This document shows positions 51,395 through 60,604 of a DNA stretch of 64,000 bases, in pieces. Made by a program: the position numbers and the translations under genes. The first letter of the stretch is position 1. Each line of letters begins with the position of its first letter. Source of the DNA: Streptomyces sp. NBC_01717 (GTDB taxonomy: Bacteria > Actinomycetota > Actinomycetes > Streptomycetales > Streptomycetaceae); NCBI RefSeq assembly GCF_036248255.1, contig NZ_CP109178.1:3162001-3226000 (forward strand), in the 5' to 3' direction. A model generated the notes under the pieces. That model was not told the origin of the DNA, searched no databases, and saw nothing but the letters and a program-made list of their open reading frames with translations.

Positions 51395-52165
51395 TCAGTG
51401 GCCCTCGCGCTGGTAGAACGGCCGGATCCTGGCCCGCATCCAGTCGGCGACCGGGTCCTGTGCCACGTCCAGCAGGACCAGGTTGACCGGCCAGGGCACC
51501 TCGACACGGCCGAGCGCGCGCCCCAGGGCGTCCATCGGGGCGTTGCGTCCGGCGCCGTCCCACGTCGAGAACTCGACACCTATGAAGAGGACGGGGTCGC
51601 CGCCCTCGATGCTGGCCAGCGTGCGGCGGGCGGTGCGCACGACACCGCTCTCCTCGAATTCTCCGGCCGCGGCCGCGAGGAAGTCGACGGGCTCCTCCTG
51701 CCAGGCCGGCTCGTACAGCCGGACACGGCCGCCGCTGGCCGGCCCGTCCAGAGAGGTGCGTCCGGCGCGGCAGAGCTCGGCGACGGCGGGCGGCGGCAGC
51801 GGCATGCCGACGGCGCCCCCCGGGTTCACCGCGATGCCGAGCTGCGGGGGCAGTCCGCGGGCGAATTCGCGGGCAGGCGCCACAGTGAAGGACATATGGG
51901 TGCCGACGCAGCTCAGGAACTGCTGTTCGGAGCTGAAGACGGGGACGTACGCCGCACCCTCGATCTCCACCGTGGGCAGATCGAGCGACGGGGCGTCGGG
52001 ACCGCCGCCGTTGGGAAGCGGCACCCAGAGGTGACTGCGGCCGAGCACTTCGACGAGCCGGCCGCCCGCCTCCGGGCTGCCGAGCGAGGCCCCGAGCACC
52101 TCTTCGAGCTCATTGGCCGGCCATCCGCCCTGCGGATGGGTCTGGACCGGTGCCGGAATGTCCAC
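51395..52165 (-). CDS. SseB-like protein (first copy)
   Basis: 256 aa from a GTG at 52165 with AAGGGGAA upstream. The product starts VDIPAPVQTHPQGGWPANELEEVLGASLGSPEAGGRLVEVL and ends with the SseB_C pattern, VNLVLLDVAQDPVADWMRARIRPFYQREG, the same as its downstream paralogue. The two proteins share architecture, with AVNPGG(A/G)VG(M/I)P in the middle, but their N-terminal halves differ, so they are an old duplication. Function unknown. Confidence 0.84.
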   Translation of the reverse strand: MDIPAPVQTHPQGGWPANELEEVLGASLGSPEAGGRLVEVLGRSHLWVPLPNGGGPDAPSLDLPTVEIEGAAYVPVFSSEQQFLSCVGTHMSFTVAPAREFARGLPPQLGIAVNPGGAVGMPLPPPAVAELCRAGRTSLDGPASGGRVRLYEPAWQEEPVDFLAAAAGEFEESGVVRTARRTLASIEGGDPVLFIGVEFSTWDGAGRNAPMDALGRALGRVEVPWPVNLVLLDVAQDPVADWMRARIRPFYQREGH

Positions 52166-52245
52166 TGCTTCCCCTTCTCGCCCCATGGCTTGCCGCAGAA
52201 CAGTAACTCCGGCGCGCCACTCCGCGCTGACCGTCGGCACAGACC

Positions 52246-52926
52246 TCAGGGGCTGTTGTCGGCGAACGTGATCCGGGCCAGCATCCCGGCCGCCTCCCGG
52301 TCCAGCAGCACCGCCGAGCAGCAGCCGGGCGGCAGGACGCCTGCCTCGGTGTCCCGCAGCAGCCTGCTGATGGCTCTGCGGTGCCGGGCGAAGGCGTAAC
52401 CGGAGACTCCACGTCCGCGCTCGCGCTGGCCGTCCTTCGCCACCTGCGGGGTGACGTCCAGCAGCACGAGGTGAAGGACACTGCCGCGGCGTCGCGCGTC
52501 CCGGGCCAGCCAGCCCCGTACCCACGCCTGGGTGCCGCAGTCGTGGACCACGACCGAGTCACCGGAGCGCAGCGCCCGCCAGAGCCCCCAGTAGTGGGCG
52601 ACACGGACCAGCGGGCGGTAGAGGGCGTACGGGAGTAAGCGGGGCACTCGCTGCGCCCAGCGGTCCCGGGTGTCCTGGGAGTCGATGGCCCGCACGGTCA
52701 CCGCTCGCCGGATGAGCGTCGATTTGCCGCTGCCCGGCAGCCCGGAGACCACCACCACGTCGCCCGCGGCGAAGTGCAGGCCGCGCGGACTGCGCCCGGC
52801 GCGCTCGCGCAGATCGCGCACGACGGGTGCGTGCGTGCCGAGCCTTTCCCGGACCGGTGTGCCCGGCTGTGCGGTCATCGCGCCGTGCGCGACCCCCGCG
52901 GTCGTCGCGTACCGCTGCAACGTCAT
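52246..52926 (-). CDS. P-loop ATPase/kinase-like protein
   Basis: 226 aa from the ATG at 52926 with GGGAGG 4 nt upstream. Walker A VVVSGLPGSGKSTLIRR lies near residues 57-75, and VVHDCGTQAWVRGWLARDARRRGSVLHLVLLDVTP carries the Walker B strand. The small size and the kinase-like GSGKST suggest a nucleotide or small-molecule kinase/zeta-type fold rather than a big AAA+ ring. A stretch RVPRLLPYALYRPLVRVAHYWGLWRALRSGD resembles the regulatory lid found in actinobacterial AAA domain proteins of unknown role. It is upstream of, and co-directional with, the SseB pair (80-bp gap). Its substrate is unknown. Confidence 0.85.
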   Translation of the reverse strand: MTLQRYATTAGVAHGAMTAQPGTPVRERLGTHAPVVRDLRERAGRSPRGLHFAAGDVVVVSGLPGSGKSTLIRRAVTVRAIDSQDTRDRWAQRVPRLLPYALYRPLVRVAHYWGLWRALRSGDSVVVHDCGTQAWVRGWLARDARRRGSVLHLVLLDVTPQVAKDGQRERGRGVSGYAFARHRRAISRLLRDTEAGVLPPGCCSAVLLDREAAGMLARITFADNSP

Positions 52927-53085
52927 TGCCCTCCCCCTGTCGGTCGCCCACGCCTGCCCTCGAAGTGTAAAGAAAAGGCAATGCGAGACAACCGTCCCAC
53001 CGTTCGTTTCCCTCACGGGGTACCGACGCCCCACTCTTCCGCAATGCGTGCGATGATGACCCGGCCAACTGCATAAAGGCCGCTT

Positions 53086-53290
53086 GAATCCGCGCGGGAG
53101 AGTTCCGGCGATCGACTGTGCCGGGCGCCGAAGGAGCAAGATCCTCCCTTGAATCTCTCAGGCCCCGTACCGCGTGGATGAGGCAGATCTGAAAAGCGAG
53201 CCGCCGTGGCGGCTCCACCCAAGGTGCAAGCCGAACCCGTCAGGGTCTCTCGGCGAACCTCTCAGGTTCCGATGACAGATGGGGAGGGAT
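53086..53290 (+). ncRNA. Tandem glycine riboswitch upstream of gcvT
   Basis: Two glycine aptamers in series. The first has GGGAGAGTT, GCCGAAGGAGCAA, AATCTCTCAGGC and the closing GGATGAGGCAGATCTG; the second has ACCCAAGGTGCAAGCC, CGAACCTCTCAGGTTCCGATGACAGATGGGGAGG. A short linker hairpin (GAGCCGCC-GT-GGCGGCTC, 53198-53215) lies between them. Binding two glycines turns on expression. The conserved bases and order match the gcvT glycine riboswitch found in many bacteria; the gcvT start is 34 bp downstream. The GGCTCC of the linker hairpin is also complementary to GGAGCC overlapping the gcvT SD, hinting at a translational switch. Confidence 0.95.
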
Positions 53291-53323
53291 CGTCCTCGCC
53301 GTCATGCCCTGGGAGCCACACCT

Positions 53324-54439
53324 ATGAGCAACGCCCCCCGTCTCACCGCCCTCGACGCCCTGCACCGCTCGTTGGGCGCGACGATGACCGACTTCGCGGG
53401 CTGGGACATGCCGCTGCGGTACGCGAGTGAGCGCGACGAGCACAACGCGGTGCGCACGAAGGCGGGCCTCTTCGACCTGTCGCACATGGGCGAGATCACC
53501 GTCACCGGCCCGCAGGCGGCGGCGTTCCTGAACTTCGCGCTGGTCGGCAACATCGGCACCGTCGCCGTCGGCCGCGCCCGCTACACGATGATCTGCGCCG
53601 AGGACGGCGGGATCCTGGACGACCTGATCGTCTACCGCCTCGGTGAGACCGAGTACATGGTCGTCGCCAACGCCGGGAACGCCCAGATCGTGCTGGACGC
53701 GCTGACCGCCCGCGCCGACGGGTTCGACGCCGTGGTGCGCGACGACCGCGACGCGTACGCGCTGATCGCCGTCCAGGGCCCCGAGTCCCCCGCCATCCTG
53801 GCCTCGGTCACCGACGCCGACCTGGACGGTCTGAAGTACTACGCGGGTCTGCCCGGCACCGTCGCCGGTGTGCCCGCGCTGATCGCCCGTACCGGCTACA
53901 CCGGCGAGGACGGCTTCGAGCTGTTCGTCGCCCCCGAGCACGCCGAGCAGCTCTGGCAGGCCCTCACCGCGGCGGGCGCCCCGCACGGCCTCATCCCGTG
54001 CGGTCTGTCCTGCCGTGACACGCTGCGCCTGGAGGCGGGCATGCCGCTGTACGGGCACGAGCTGACCACCGAACTGACGCCGTTCGACGCCGGTCTGGGC
54101 CGGGTCGTGAAGTTCGAGAAGGAGGGCGACTTCGTCGGCCGCAAGGCACTGGAGGCCGCCGCCGAGCGCGCCGAGAGCGCCCCGCCGCGCAAGCTGGTCG
54201 GCCTGATCGCCGAGGGCCGCCGGGTGCCGCGCGCCGGTTTCCCCGTCGTCGCCGAGGGGCAGGTCATCGGCCAGGTCACCTCCGGCGCCCCGTCCCCGAC
54301 CCTCGGCAAGCCGATCGCCATCGCGTACGTGGACGCCGCGCACGCCGCGCCCGGGACCGCGGGCGTCGGAGTGGACATCCGCGGCAGCCACGAGCCCTAC
54401 GAGGTCGTGAGCCTGCCGTTCTACAAGCGGCAGAAGTGA
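53324..54439 (+). CDS. gcvT: Glycine cleavage system T protein (aminomethyltransferase)
   Basis: 371 aa. It moves the aminomethyl carbon from lipoyl-GcvH to tetrahydrofolate and releases ammonia. N-terminal [35 protein letters not shown] contains the conserved folate/lipoate region; [26 protein letters not shown]-type motifs appear as [25 protein letters not shown] (about 225-250), and the C-terminal domain ends with [13 protein letters not shown]. The ATG at 53324 has GGGAG 9 nt upstream. The riboswitch controls it; gcvP is not in this window and must lie elsewhere. Confidence 0.97.
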   Translation: [371 protein letters not shown]

Positions 54440-54508
54440 CGCAGTCGCGTCTCAGCCCGTAAGACCACCGTTCATCAGCACTCCCCCGCGTACAGGAGAA
54501 TTCAGGTC

Positions 54509-54886
54509 ATGAGCAACCCCCAGCAGCTGCGTTACAGCAAGGAGCACGAGTGGCTGTCGGCCGTCGAGGACGGTGTGGCCACGATCGGTATCACCGAGTT
54601 CGCGGCCAACGCGCTCGGCGACGTCGTCTACGCCCAGCTCCCCGAGGTCGGTGACACGGTGACCGAGGGCGAGACCTGCGGTGAGCTGGAGTCGACCAAG
54701 TCCGTCAGCGACCTGTACTCGCCGGTGACCGGCGAGGTCACCGCCGCGAACCAGGACGTCGTGGACGACCCGGCGCTGGTGAACTCCGCTCCCTTCGAGG
54801 GCGGCTGGCTGTTCAAGGTACGCATCACGGAAGAGCCGAAGGACCTGCTCTCCGCAGACGAGTACTCCGAGTTCTCCGGCAACTAA
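54509..54886 (+). CDS. gcvH: Glycine cleavage system H protein
   Basis: 125 aa, normal length. The lipoyl-lysine carrier shuttles the aminomethyl group between P, T and L proteins. The lipoylation site is [17 protein letters not shown], with Lys 64. The family's start ([43 protein letters not shown]) and end ([15 protein letters not shown]) are complete. ATG at 54509 with a good SD (AGGAGAA); 69 bp after gcvT, same transcript. Confidence 0.97.
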   Translation: MSNPQQLRYSKEHEWLSAVEDGVATIGITEFAANALGDVVYAQLPEVGDTVTEGETCGELESTKSVSDLYSPVTGEVTAANQDVVDDPALVNSAPFEGGWLFKVRITEEPKDLLSADEYSEFSGN

Positions 54887-54906
54887 AGACCCCAAGGGAC
54901 CACCTG

Positions 54907-56166
54907 ATGTCGCTTCTCAACTCTTCCCTCCACGAGCTGGACCCGGACGTCGCCGCCGCCGTCGACGCCGAGCTCCACCGTCAGCAGTCCACTCTCGAAA
55001 TGATCGCCTCGGAGAACTTCGCTCCGGTCGCGGTCATGGAGGCCCAGGGCTCCGTCCTCACCAACAAGTACGCCGAGGGCTACCCGGGCCGCCGCTACTA
55101 CGGCGGCTGCGAGCACGTCGACGTGGTCGAGCAGATCGCCATCGACCGGATCAAGGCGCTGTTCGGCGCCGAGGCCGCGAACGTCCAGCCCCACTCGGGT
55201 GCGCAGGCCAACGCCGCCGCGATGTTCGCGCTGCTGAAGCCGGGCGACACGATCATGGGTCTGAACCTGGCCCACGGCGGTCACCTGACCCACGGCATGA
55301 AGATCAACTTCTCCGGCAAGCTCTACAACGTGGTCCCGTACCACGTGGACGACACCGGTGTCGTGGACATGGCCGAGGTCGAGCGTCTGGCCAAGGAGTC
55401 CAAGCCGAAGCTGATCGTCGCCGGCTGGTCCGCGTACCCCCGCCAGCTGGACTTCGCCGCCTTCCGCCGCATCGCGGACGAGGTGGGCGCGTACCTGATG
55501 GTCGACATGGCGCATTTCGCGGGCCTGGTGGCCGCGGGTCTGCACCCCAACCCGGTGCCGCACGCCCATGTCGTCACGACCACCACGCACAAGACCCTCG
55601 GCGGTCCGCGCGGTGGCGTCATCCTGTCGACGCAGGAGCTCGCCAAGAAGATCAACTCTGCCGTCTTCCCCGGTCAGCAGGGTGGTCCGCTGGAGCACGT
55701 GATCGCGGCCAAGGCGGTCTCGTTCAAGGTCGCGGCGACCGAGGAGTTCAAGGAGCGCCAGCAGCGCACCCTGGACGGCGCCCGCATCCTCGCCGACCGT
55801 CTGGTGCAGCCGGACGTCACCGAGGTCGGCGTCTCCGTCCTCTCCGGCGGTACCGACGTCCACCTGGTCCTCGTCGACCTGCGCAACTCCGAGCTGGACG
55901 GCCAGCAGGCCGAGGACCGGCTCCACGAGCTCGGCATCACGGTCAACCGCAACGCCATCCCGAACGACCCGCGGCCGCCGATGGTCACCTCCGGCCTGCG
56001 GATCGGTACTCCGGCCCTGGCCACCCGCGGCTTCCAGGCCGAGGACTTCACCGAGGTCGCCGAGATCATCGCGTCGGCCCTGAAGCCCTCGTACGACGCG
56101 GACGACCTCAAGGCCCGCGTCACCGCGCTGGCCGAGAAGTTCCCGCTGTACCCCGGCCTGAAGTAG
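54907..56166 (+). CDS. glyA: Serine hydroxymethyltransferase
   Basis: 419 aa PLP enzyme. It interconverts glycine plus 5,10-methylene-THF with serine plus THF. PLP Lys is K229 in [15 protein letters not shown]. The folate/PLP region [19 protein letters not shown] and the [24 protein letters not shown]-terminal segment are typical. 20 bp after gcvH; the SD is AAGGGA. With gcvT/H it turns two glycines into one serine and CO2 and ammonia, explaining why glycine induces it. Confidence 0.98.
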   Translation: MSLLNSSLHELDPDVAAAVDAELHRQQSTLEMIASENFAPVAVMEAQGSVLTNKYAEGYPGRRYYGGCEHVDVVEQIAIDRIKALFGAEAANVQPHSGAQANAAAMFALLKPGDTIMGLNLAHGGHLTHGMKINFSGKLYNVVPYHVDDTGVVDMAEVERLAKESKPKLIVAGWSAYPRQLDFAAFRRIADEVGAYLMVDMAHFAGLVAAGLHPNPVPHAHVVTTTTHKTLGGPRGGVILSTQELAKKINSAVFPGQQGGPLEHVIAAKAVSFKVAATEEFKERQQRTLDGARILADRLVQPDVTEVGVSVLSGGTDVHLVLVDLRNSELDGQQAEDRLHELGITVNRNAIPNDPRPPMVTSGLRIGTPALATRGFQAEDFTEVAEIIASALKPSYDADDLKARVTALAEKFPLYPGLK

Positions 56167-56195
56167 TCCGGGAAGCGGTTCTGTACGTTTGAGGC

Positions 56196-56233
56196 GGGGC
56201 ACCGCGCACACTGGACAGTGAGCGCGGTGCCCC
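56196..56233 (+). terminator. Hairpin between glyA and sdaA
   Basis: 12-bp arms GGGGCACCGCGC / GCGCGGTGCCCC, with inner CACTG-GA-CAGTG, form a nearly perfect long stem 29 bp after the glyA stop. It can be the terminator of gcvT-gcvH-glyA or reduce read-through into sdaA, which starts 89 bp further on. Confidence 0.7.
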
Positions 56234-56322
56234 ATCCCTTGTCCCGCTGCTCTTCGGACCGACCGGTCCGTACCGCACCACCCGGCAGACAACGACGTCT
56301 ACCAACCCCTTAGGAGTCACCC

Positions 56323-57705
56323 GTGGCCATCTCGGTCTTCGACCTGTTCTCGATCGGCATCGGCCCGTCCAGCTCCCATACGGTCGGCCCGATGCGCGCG
56401 GCCCGTATGTTCGCGCGCCGGCTGAAGAACGAGGGCCTGCTCGCCCACACCGCCTCGATACGCGCCGAGCTGTTCGGCTCGCTCGGCGCCACCGGACACG
56501 GCCACGGCACGCCCAAGGCCGTCCTGCTCGGCCTGGAGGGCGAGTCCCCACGTACCGTCGACGTCGAGTCCGCCGACGACCGGGTGGCCGAGATCCGTGC
56601 CTCCGGGCGGCTCAACCTCCTCGGCATGCACGAGATCGACTTCGACGCCGACGAGCAGCTGGTCCTGCACCGCCGCAAGGCACTGCCGTACCACGCCAAC
56701 GGCATGACGATCTTCGCGTACGACCACGAGGGCGCCCCGCTGCTGGAGAAGACTTACTACTCCGTCGGCGGCGGCTTCGTCGTGGACGAGGACGCGGTGG
56801 GCGAGGACCGGATCGTTCTCGACGACACCGTCCTCAAGCACCCCTTCCGCACCGGCGACGAACTGTTGCGGCTCGCGAGGGACACCGGACTGTCGATCTC
56901 CTCGCTGATGCTGGAGAACGAGCGCGCCTGGCGCACCGAGGACGAGATCCGCTCCGGTCTGCTCGACATCTGGCGTGTCATGCAGGCGTGCGTGTCGCGC
57001 GGCATGTCCCGCGAGGGGATCCTGCCCGGCGGCCTCAAGGTCCGCCGCCGCGCCGCGAACACCGCACGCCAGCTGCGCGCCGAGGGCGACCCACAGGCCC
57101 ACGCGATGGAGTGGATCACCCTCTACGCGATGGCGGTCAACGAGGAGAACGCCGCGGGCGGCCGCGTCGTCACCGCCCCGACCAACGGCGCCGCGGGCAT
57201 CATCCCGGCCGTGCTGCACTACTACATGAACTTCGCGGCAGGCGGCGCCACCGAGGCCGAGAAGGAGGACAGCGTCGTCCGCTTCCTCCTCGCGGCGGGC
57301 GCCATCGGCATGCTGTTCAAGGAGAACGCCTCGATCTCCGGCGCCGAGGTCGGCTGCCAGGGCGAGGTCGGCTCCGCCTGCTCGATGGCCGCGGGCGCCC
57401 TCGCCGAGGTCCTCGGCGGCTCGGCCGAGCAGGTCGAGAACGCCGCCGAGATCGGCATGGAACACAACCTCGGCCTGACCTGCGACCCGGTCGGCGGCCT
57501 CGTCCAGATCCCGTGCATCGAGCGCAACGGCATGGCGGCGGTCAAGGCCGTCACCGCGGCGAAGATGGCGCTGCGCGGCGACGGCACCCACAAGGTCTCC
57601 CTCGACAAGGTCATCAAGACCATGAAGGAGACCGGCGCGGACATGAGCGTGAAGTACAAGGAGACCGCGCGCGGCGGGCTCGCAGTGAACATCATCGAGT
57701 GCTGA
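56323..57705 (+). CDS. sdaA: L-serine ammonia-lyase (Fe-S type)
   Basis: 460 aa single-chain [4Fe-4S] L-serine dehydratase, converting serine to pyruvate and ammonia. It begins with [27 protein letters not shown] (beta-domain), then the catalytic alpha-domain with the cluster Cys residues in [17 protein letters not shown] and [17 protein letters not shown] start at 56323 with AGGAG 7 nt before. Placed after glyA, it completes a glycine-serine-pyruvate catabolic path. The hairpin at 56196 may give it partly separate expression. A 12-nt tandem duplication overlaps the stop codon. Confidence 0.97.
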   Translation: MAISVFDLFSIGIGPSSSHTVGPMRAARMFARRLKNEGLLAHTASIRAELFGSLGATGHGHGTPKAVLLGLEGESPRTVDVESADDRVAEIRASGRLNLLGMHEIDFDADEQLVLHRRKALPYHANGMTIFAYDHEGAPLLEKTYYSVGGGFVVDEDAVGEDRIVLDDTVLKHPFRTGDELLRLARDTGLSISSLMLENERAWRTEDEIRSGLLDIWRVMQACVSRGMSREGILPGGLKVRRRAANTARQLRAEGDPQAHAMEWITLYAMAVNEENAAGGRVVTAPTNGAAGIIPAVLHYYMNFAAGGATEAEKEDSVVRFLLAAGAIGMLFKENASISGAEVGCQGEVGSACSMAAGALAEVLGGSAEQVENAAEIGMEHNLGLTCDPVGGLVQIPCIERNGMAAVKAVTAAKMALRGDGTHKVSLDKVIKTMKETGADMSVKYKETARGGLAVNIIEC

Positions 57706-57719
57706 GACGAGTGCTGAGA
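57696..57719. repeat. 12-bp tandem duplication across the sdaA stop codon
   Basis: CGAGTGCTGAGA occurs twice without a spacer (57696-57707 and 57708-57719). The first copy contains the last two sense codons (Glu, Cys) and the TGA. It looks like a slippage duplication; it does not change the product. Confidence 0.85.
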
Positions 57720-58020
57720 AACAGCATCTGATCAGGGGATTCTCATCCATCAGCGCTGCCACGGGCTTCCCCGCCCGCAGGGCGGATCACGCTGGAAAGT
57801 CCTCGGAACAGAGCTGGAGGTTCCCTGACAGGTCCCCGGGCCCGCCGGGGGCTGCTTGCGCTGCGCCGTGCCGAGCGCCACGGCATATTGGGTAGGTGGC
57901 CCCCAGGAACTCCACGTTCCCTGCGGTAGCGGATGACGCCGGTGGGGTGCGACGGGCACAGTGGACCGGGCGTGGCCGGGGGTGCGCCGAGGTGTCGTCC
58001 GTAGGGAGGCACTGGCACGG
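57720..58020. other. Gene-free spacer between sdaA and the SpoIIE-type gene
   Basis: The 315 bp between the sdaA stop and the next ATG carry no coding frame that I can support on the plus strand; the minus-strand frame through here is a shadow of the next gene. A short GC-rich stem (CCCCGG 57834-57839 with CCGGGG 57845-57850) may end sdaA transcription. The spacer should contain the promoter of the SpoIIE-type gene, but no clear motif is seen. Confidence 0.55.
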
Positions 58021-60420
58021 ATGAGCACACGTGATGATCCCGCCGGTTGCCAGGACGGGTCGGTTGCGGCTCAGGGCGCACGGCTGGTGGTGGATGACCA
58101 CGGGGTCGTGGTCGAGTGGAGCTCGCAGGCGCAGACGTTGCTCGGCTATCCGGCCGAGGAGGTGCTGGGGCGCCGGGTGACGGTCCTGCTGACCTGGCCC
58201 GGCGAGCGCACGGATCCGGGGGCTTCCGAGGTGAGGAAGTCTGCCGGTGAGCCGGCGGTCCGGCATCGGTCCGGGCAGGGGCTCGCGGTCGGCATCCAGG
58301 TATGGCCCATGGTGGGTGAGGGCGGTGCCGTGTGGTGGTCCGTGCTGCTGACCCCGGCGGGGGATTCCGGTGGGCCGAGTATCGACAGCGCGGTACTGCG
58401 CGCGGTACTGACCCAGTCCCCGCTCGGCCTGCAGGTCCTTGATCCCGATCTGCGGCTCATGCGGTTCAACACCGCCGCGCCGGGTGCGCGCGGCCTGCTG
58501 GGCGAAGAGGTCATCGGCCGGCCGATTCGCGAGGTGGCGCCGGGTCTGGTCGACGACGCGCTGGAACGGATGCTGAGAGACGTCCTGGACACGGGTCGGC
58601 CCGTGATCGACGTCGAGCACACCGGGCGGCCACCCTCCGACCCCGATCACGAGCACACCTATTCCGTCTCGCTCTACCGTCTCCAGGACCGCGCCGGCGG
58701 CGTGCTCGGCCTGCTGGCGGCGTCGACCGACATCTCCGAGCGGCATCGGGCTCGCGCGGGCCTGGACCTGCTCCTCGACGCGAGCACCCGCATCGGCACC
58801 ACCTTGGACGTGGGGAAGACGTGCGAGGAACTGGTCGGGATCGCGGTGCCGAGCCTGGCCGACATCGCCGTCGTGGACATCCTCGACGAGGTGCTGGAGG
58901 GGAGGGCTCCGCAACCCGGTCCGGTGAGTGCCCACGCCGTGCTGCGACGTGCGGCCTTCAGATCCACCGAAGGGGAACACGCATCGGTCGCCTACCGTGT
59001 CGGAGAGGTCAACCTGTCGTATCCGCGGTCCTTCCGGGACTGCCTCGCCGATCTGCAGCCCCGCCTCGTGCAGCACCTGGAGATCGACAGCGAGTGGGCC
59101 GTACACGACGCCCGGCGCGCCGAGCTGATCCGCCGGACCGGAGCCCATTCGCTCATGGTCGTACCACTCACCGCCCGCGGGGTCGTCCTCGGCCTGGCCA
59201 GCTTCTACCGGACCGCGACACCGGCCCCGTTCGAGGAGGACGTCCTCGCCCTCACGGCGGATCTCGGCACCCGGGCGGCCCTGTGCATCGACAACGCGCG
59301 CCGGTACACCCGTGAACGCACCGCCGCCCTCATCCTGCGCTCCAGCCTGCTGCCGCAGGCCCTCCCTGCCCAGAACGCCGTCGAAGTCGCCCTGCACCAC
59401 GTGTCCGCCGCCGCAGGAGACTGGTACGACGTGATCCCGTTGTCCGGGGCCCGCGTGGCCCTCGTCGTCGGACACGTGCCAGGACACGGCATGCATGCCG
59501 CCGCCGCCATGGGCCAACTGCGCACCGCCATCAACACCCTGGCCGCCCAGGACCTGGCCCCCGACGAACTGCTCGCAGACCTCGACGACCTGGTGACGGG
59601 CGCCGCCGGCCGCGGCGTGCCCTCGACCGGCACGCACCCGACGCGCGAACAGGCGATCGGCGCAACATGTGTGTACGCGGTCTACGACCCGATCTCCCGG
59701 CGCTGCACGCTGGCACGCGCCGGCCACCCCGCCCCCGTCATCGCTTCGCCCCAGGGCGTGGTGGGCATACCCGGCATTCCTGCCGGACCGGCCCTGGGAA
59801 GCGGCCGCCCGCCCTACGGGACGAGCGAGCTGGAGATCCCCGAGGGCAGCACCCTCGCCCTGTTCACCAGCAGCCTCATCACAACCCACGACAGCGACCC
59901 GGAACACGGTCTGACCCGACTGCGCCACGTCCTGGGCAACCCGCTCCCCGCACTCCAGGACACCTGCGACGCCATCATCCGTGCCCAACACCCCCTCACG
60001 CTCGACAACGACGTCGTCCTGCTCCTGGCCCGCACCCGCGCCCTCGCCGCCGACCAGGTCGCGTCGTGGACCCTGCCCAACGACCCCTCCGTCGTCGCCA
60101 ACGCCCGCAGCCTCACCAGCCGGCAACTGGCCACCTGGGGACTGCAGGAACTCGACTTCACCACCCAACTGTTGGTGAGCGAACTGGTCACCAACGCCAT
60201 CCGCTACGCCACCGGCCCCATCCGGCAACGCCTGATCCGGGACCGGACCCTCATCTGCGAAGTCACCGACGACAGCAGCACAGCCCCCCACCTGCGCCAG
60301 GCGGATCTCGCCGACGAAGGTGGCCGCGGCCTGTACCTCGTCGCACAACTGGCCGCCCGCTGGGGTACCCGCTTCACCACCCGCGGAAAAACCATCTGGG
60401 CGGAACAGGCCCTGCCCTGA
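58021..60420 (+). CDS. PAS-GAF-SpoIIE phosphatase with HATPase domain
   Basis: 799 aa cytoplasmic signalling protein. Order: PAS (VVDDHGVVVEWSSQAQTLLGYPAEEV, 25-100), second PAS (LTQSPLGLQVLDPDLRLMRFN, 130-235), GAF (about 260-410), PP2C/SpoIIE (about 430-670), and a C-terminal RsbW-like HATPase (SELVTNAIRYA, EGGRGLYLV, about 690-799). In Streptomyces, this type dephosphorylates or phosphorylates anti-anti-sigma factors. Metal residues D467 and D470 (AAGDWYD) and D664 are kept, but the central GD-GHG motif reads GHVPGHG, with His485 replacing the usual Asp. ATG at 58021, AGGGAGG 12 nt before. No partner sigma or anti-sigma gene adjoins. Confidence 0.9.
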   Translation: MSTRDDPAGCQDGSVAAQGARLVVDDHGVVVEWSSQAQTLLGYPAEEVLGRRVTVLLTWPGERTDPGASEVRKSAGEPAVRHRSGQGLAVGIQVWPMVGEGGAVWWSVLLTPAGDSGGPSIDSAVLRAVLTQSPLGLQVLDPDLRLMRFNTAAPGARGLLGEEVIGRPIREVAPGLVDDALERMLRDVLDTGRPVIDVEHTGRPPSDPDHEHTYSVSLYRLQDRAGGVLGLLAASTDISERHRARAGLDLLLDASTRIGTTLDVGKTCEELVGIAVPSLADIAVVDILDEVLEGRAPQPGPVSAHAVLRRAAFRSTEGEHASVAYRVGEVNLSYPRSFRDCLADLQPRLVQHLEIDSEWAVHDARRAELIRRTGAHSLMVVPLTARGVVLGLASFYRTATPAPFEEDVLALTADLGTRAALCIDNARRYTRERTAALILRSSLLPQALPAQNAVEVALHHVSAAAGDWYDVIPLSGARVALVVGHVPGHGMHAAAAMGQLRTAINTLAAQDLAPDELLADLDDLVTGAAGRGVPSTGTHPTREQAIGATCVYAVYDPISRRCTLARAGHPAPVIASPQGVVGIPGIPAGPALGSGRPPYGTSELEIPEGSTLALFTSSLITTHDSDPEHGLTRLRHVLGNPLPALQDTCDAIIRAQHPLTLDNDVVLLLARTRALAADQVASWTLPNDPSVVANARSLTSRQLATWGLQELDFTTQLLVSELVTNAIRYATGPIRQRLIRDRTLICEVTDDSSTAPHLRQADLADEGGRGLYLVAQLAARWGTRFTTRGKTIWAEQALP

Positions 60421-60604
60421 ACCGTCGGCCCTGAAGAACCCGGCCCTGCGGATCGGCCGCTGCCCGCGGCATGTGCGCCCGGCGCACGCCCTCTGACCGG
60501 GTGACAGTGCACATCATCTTTCCGCGCCCATCGTTGATCTTGCGAGTAATCCCACTTCGGGGACCGTCCCGTGGTTCCCCGGCCGACTCGATGGAGAACC
60601 ATCA

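Noticed and set aside
57787..60348. 853-codon minus-strand frame opposite the SpoIIE-type gene
   Set aside because: Antisense of a gene with five recognisable domains.
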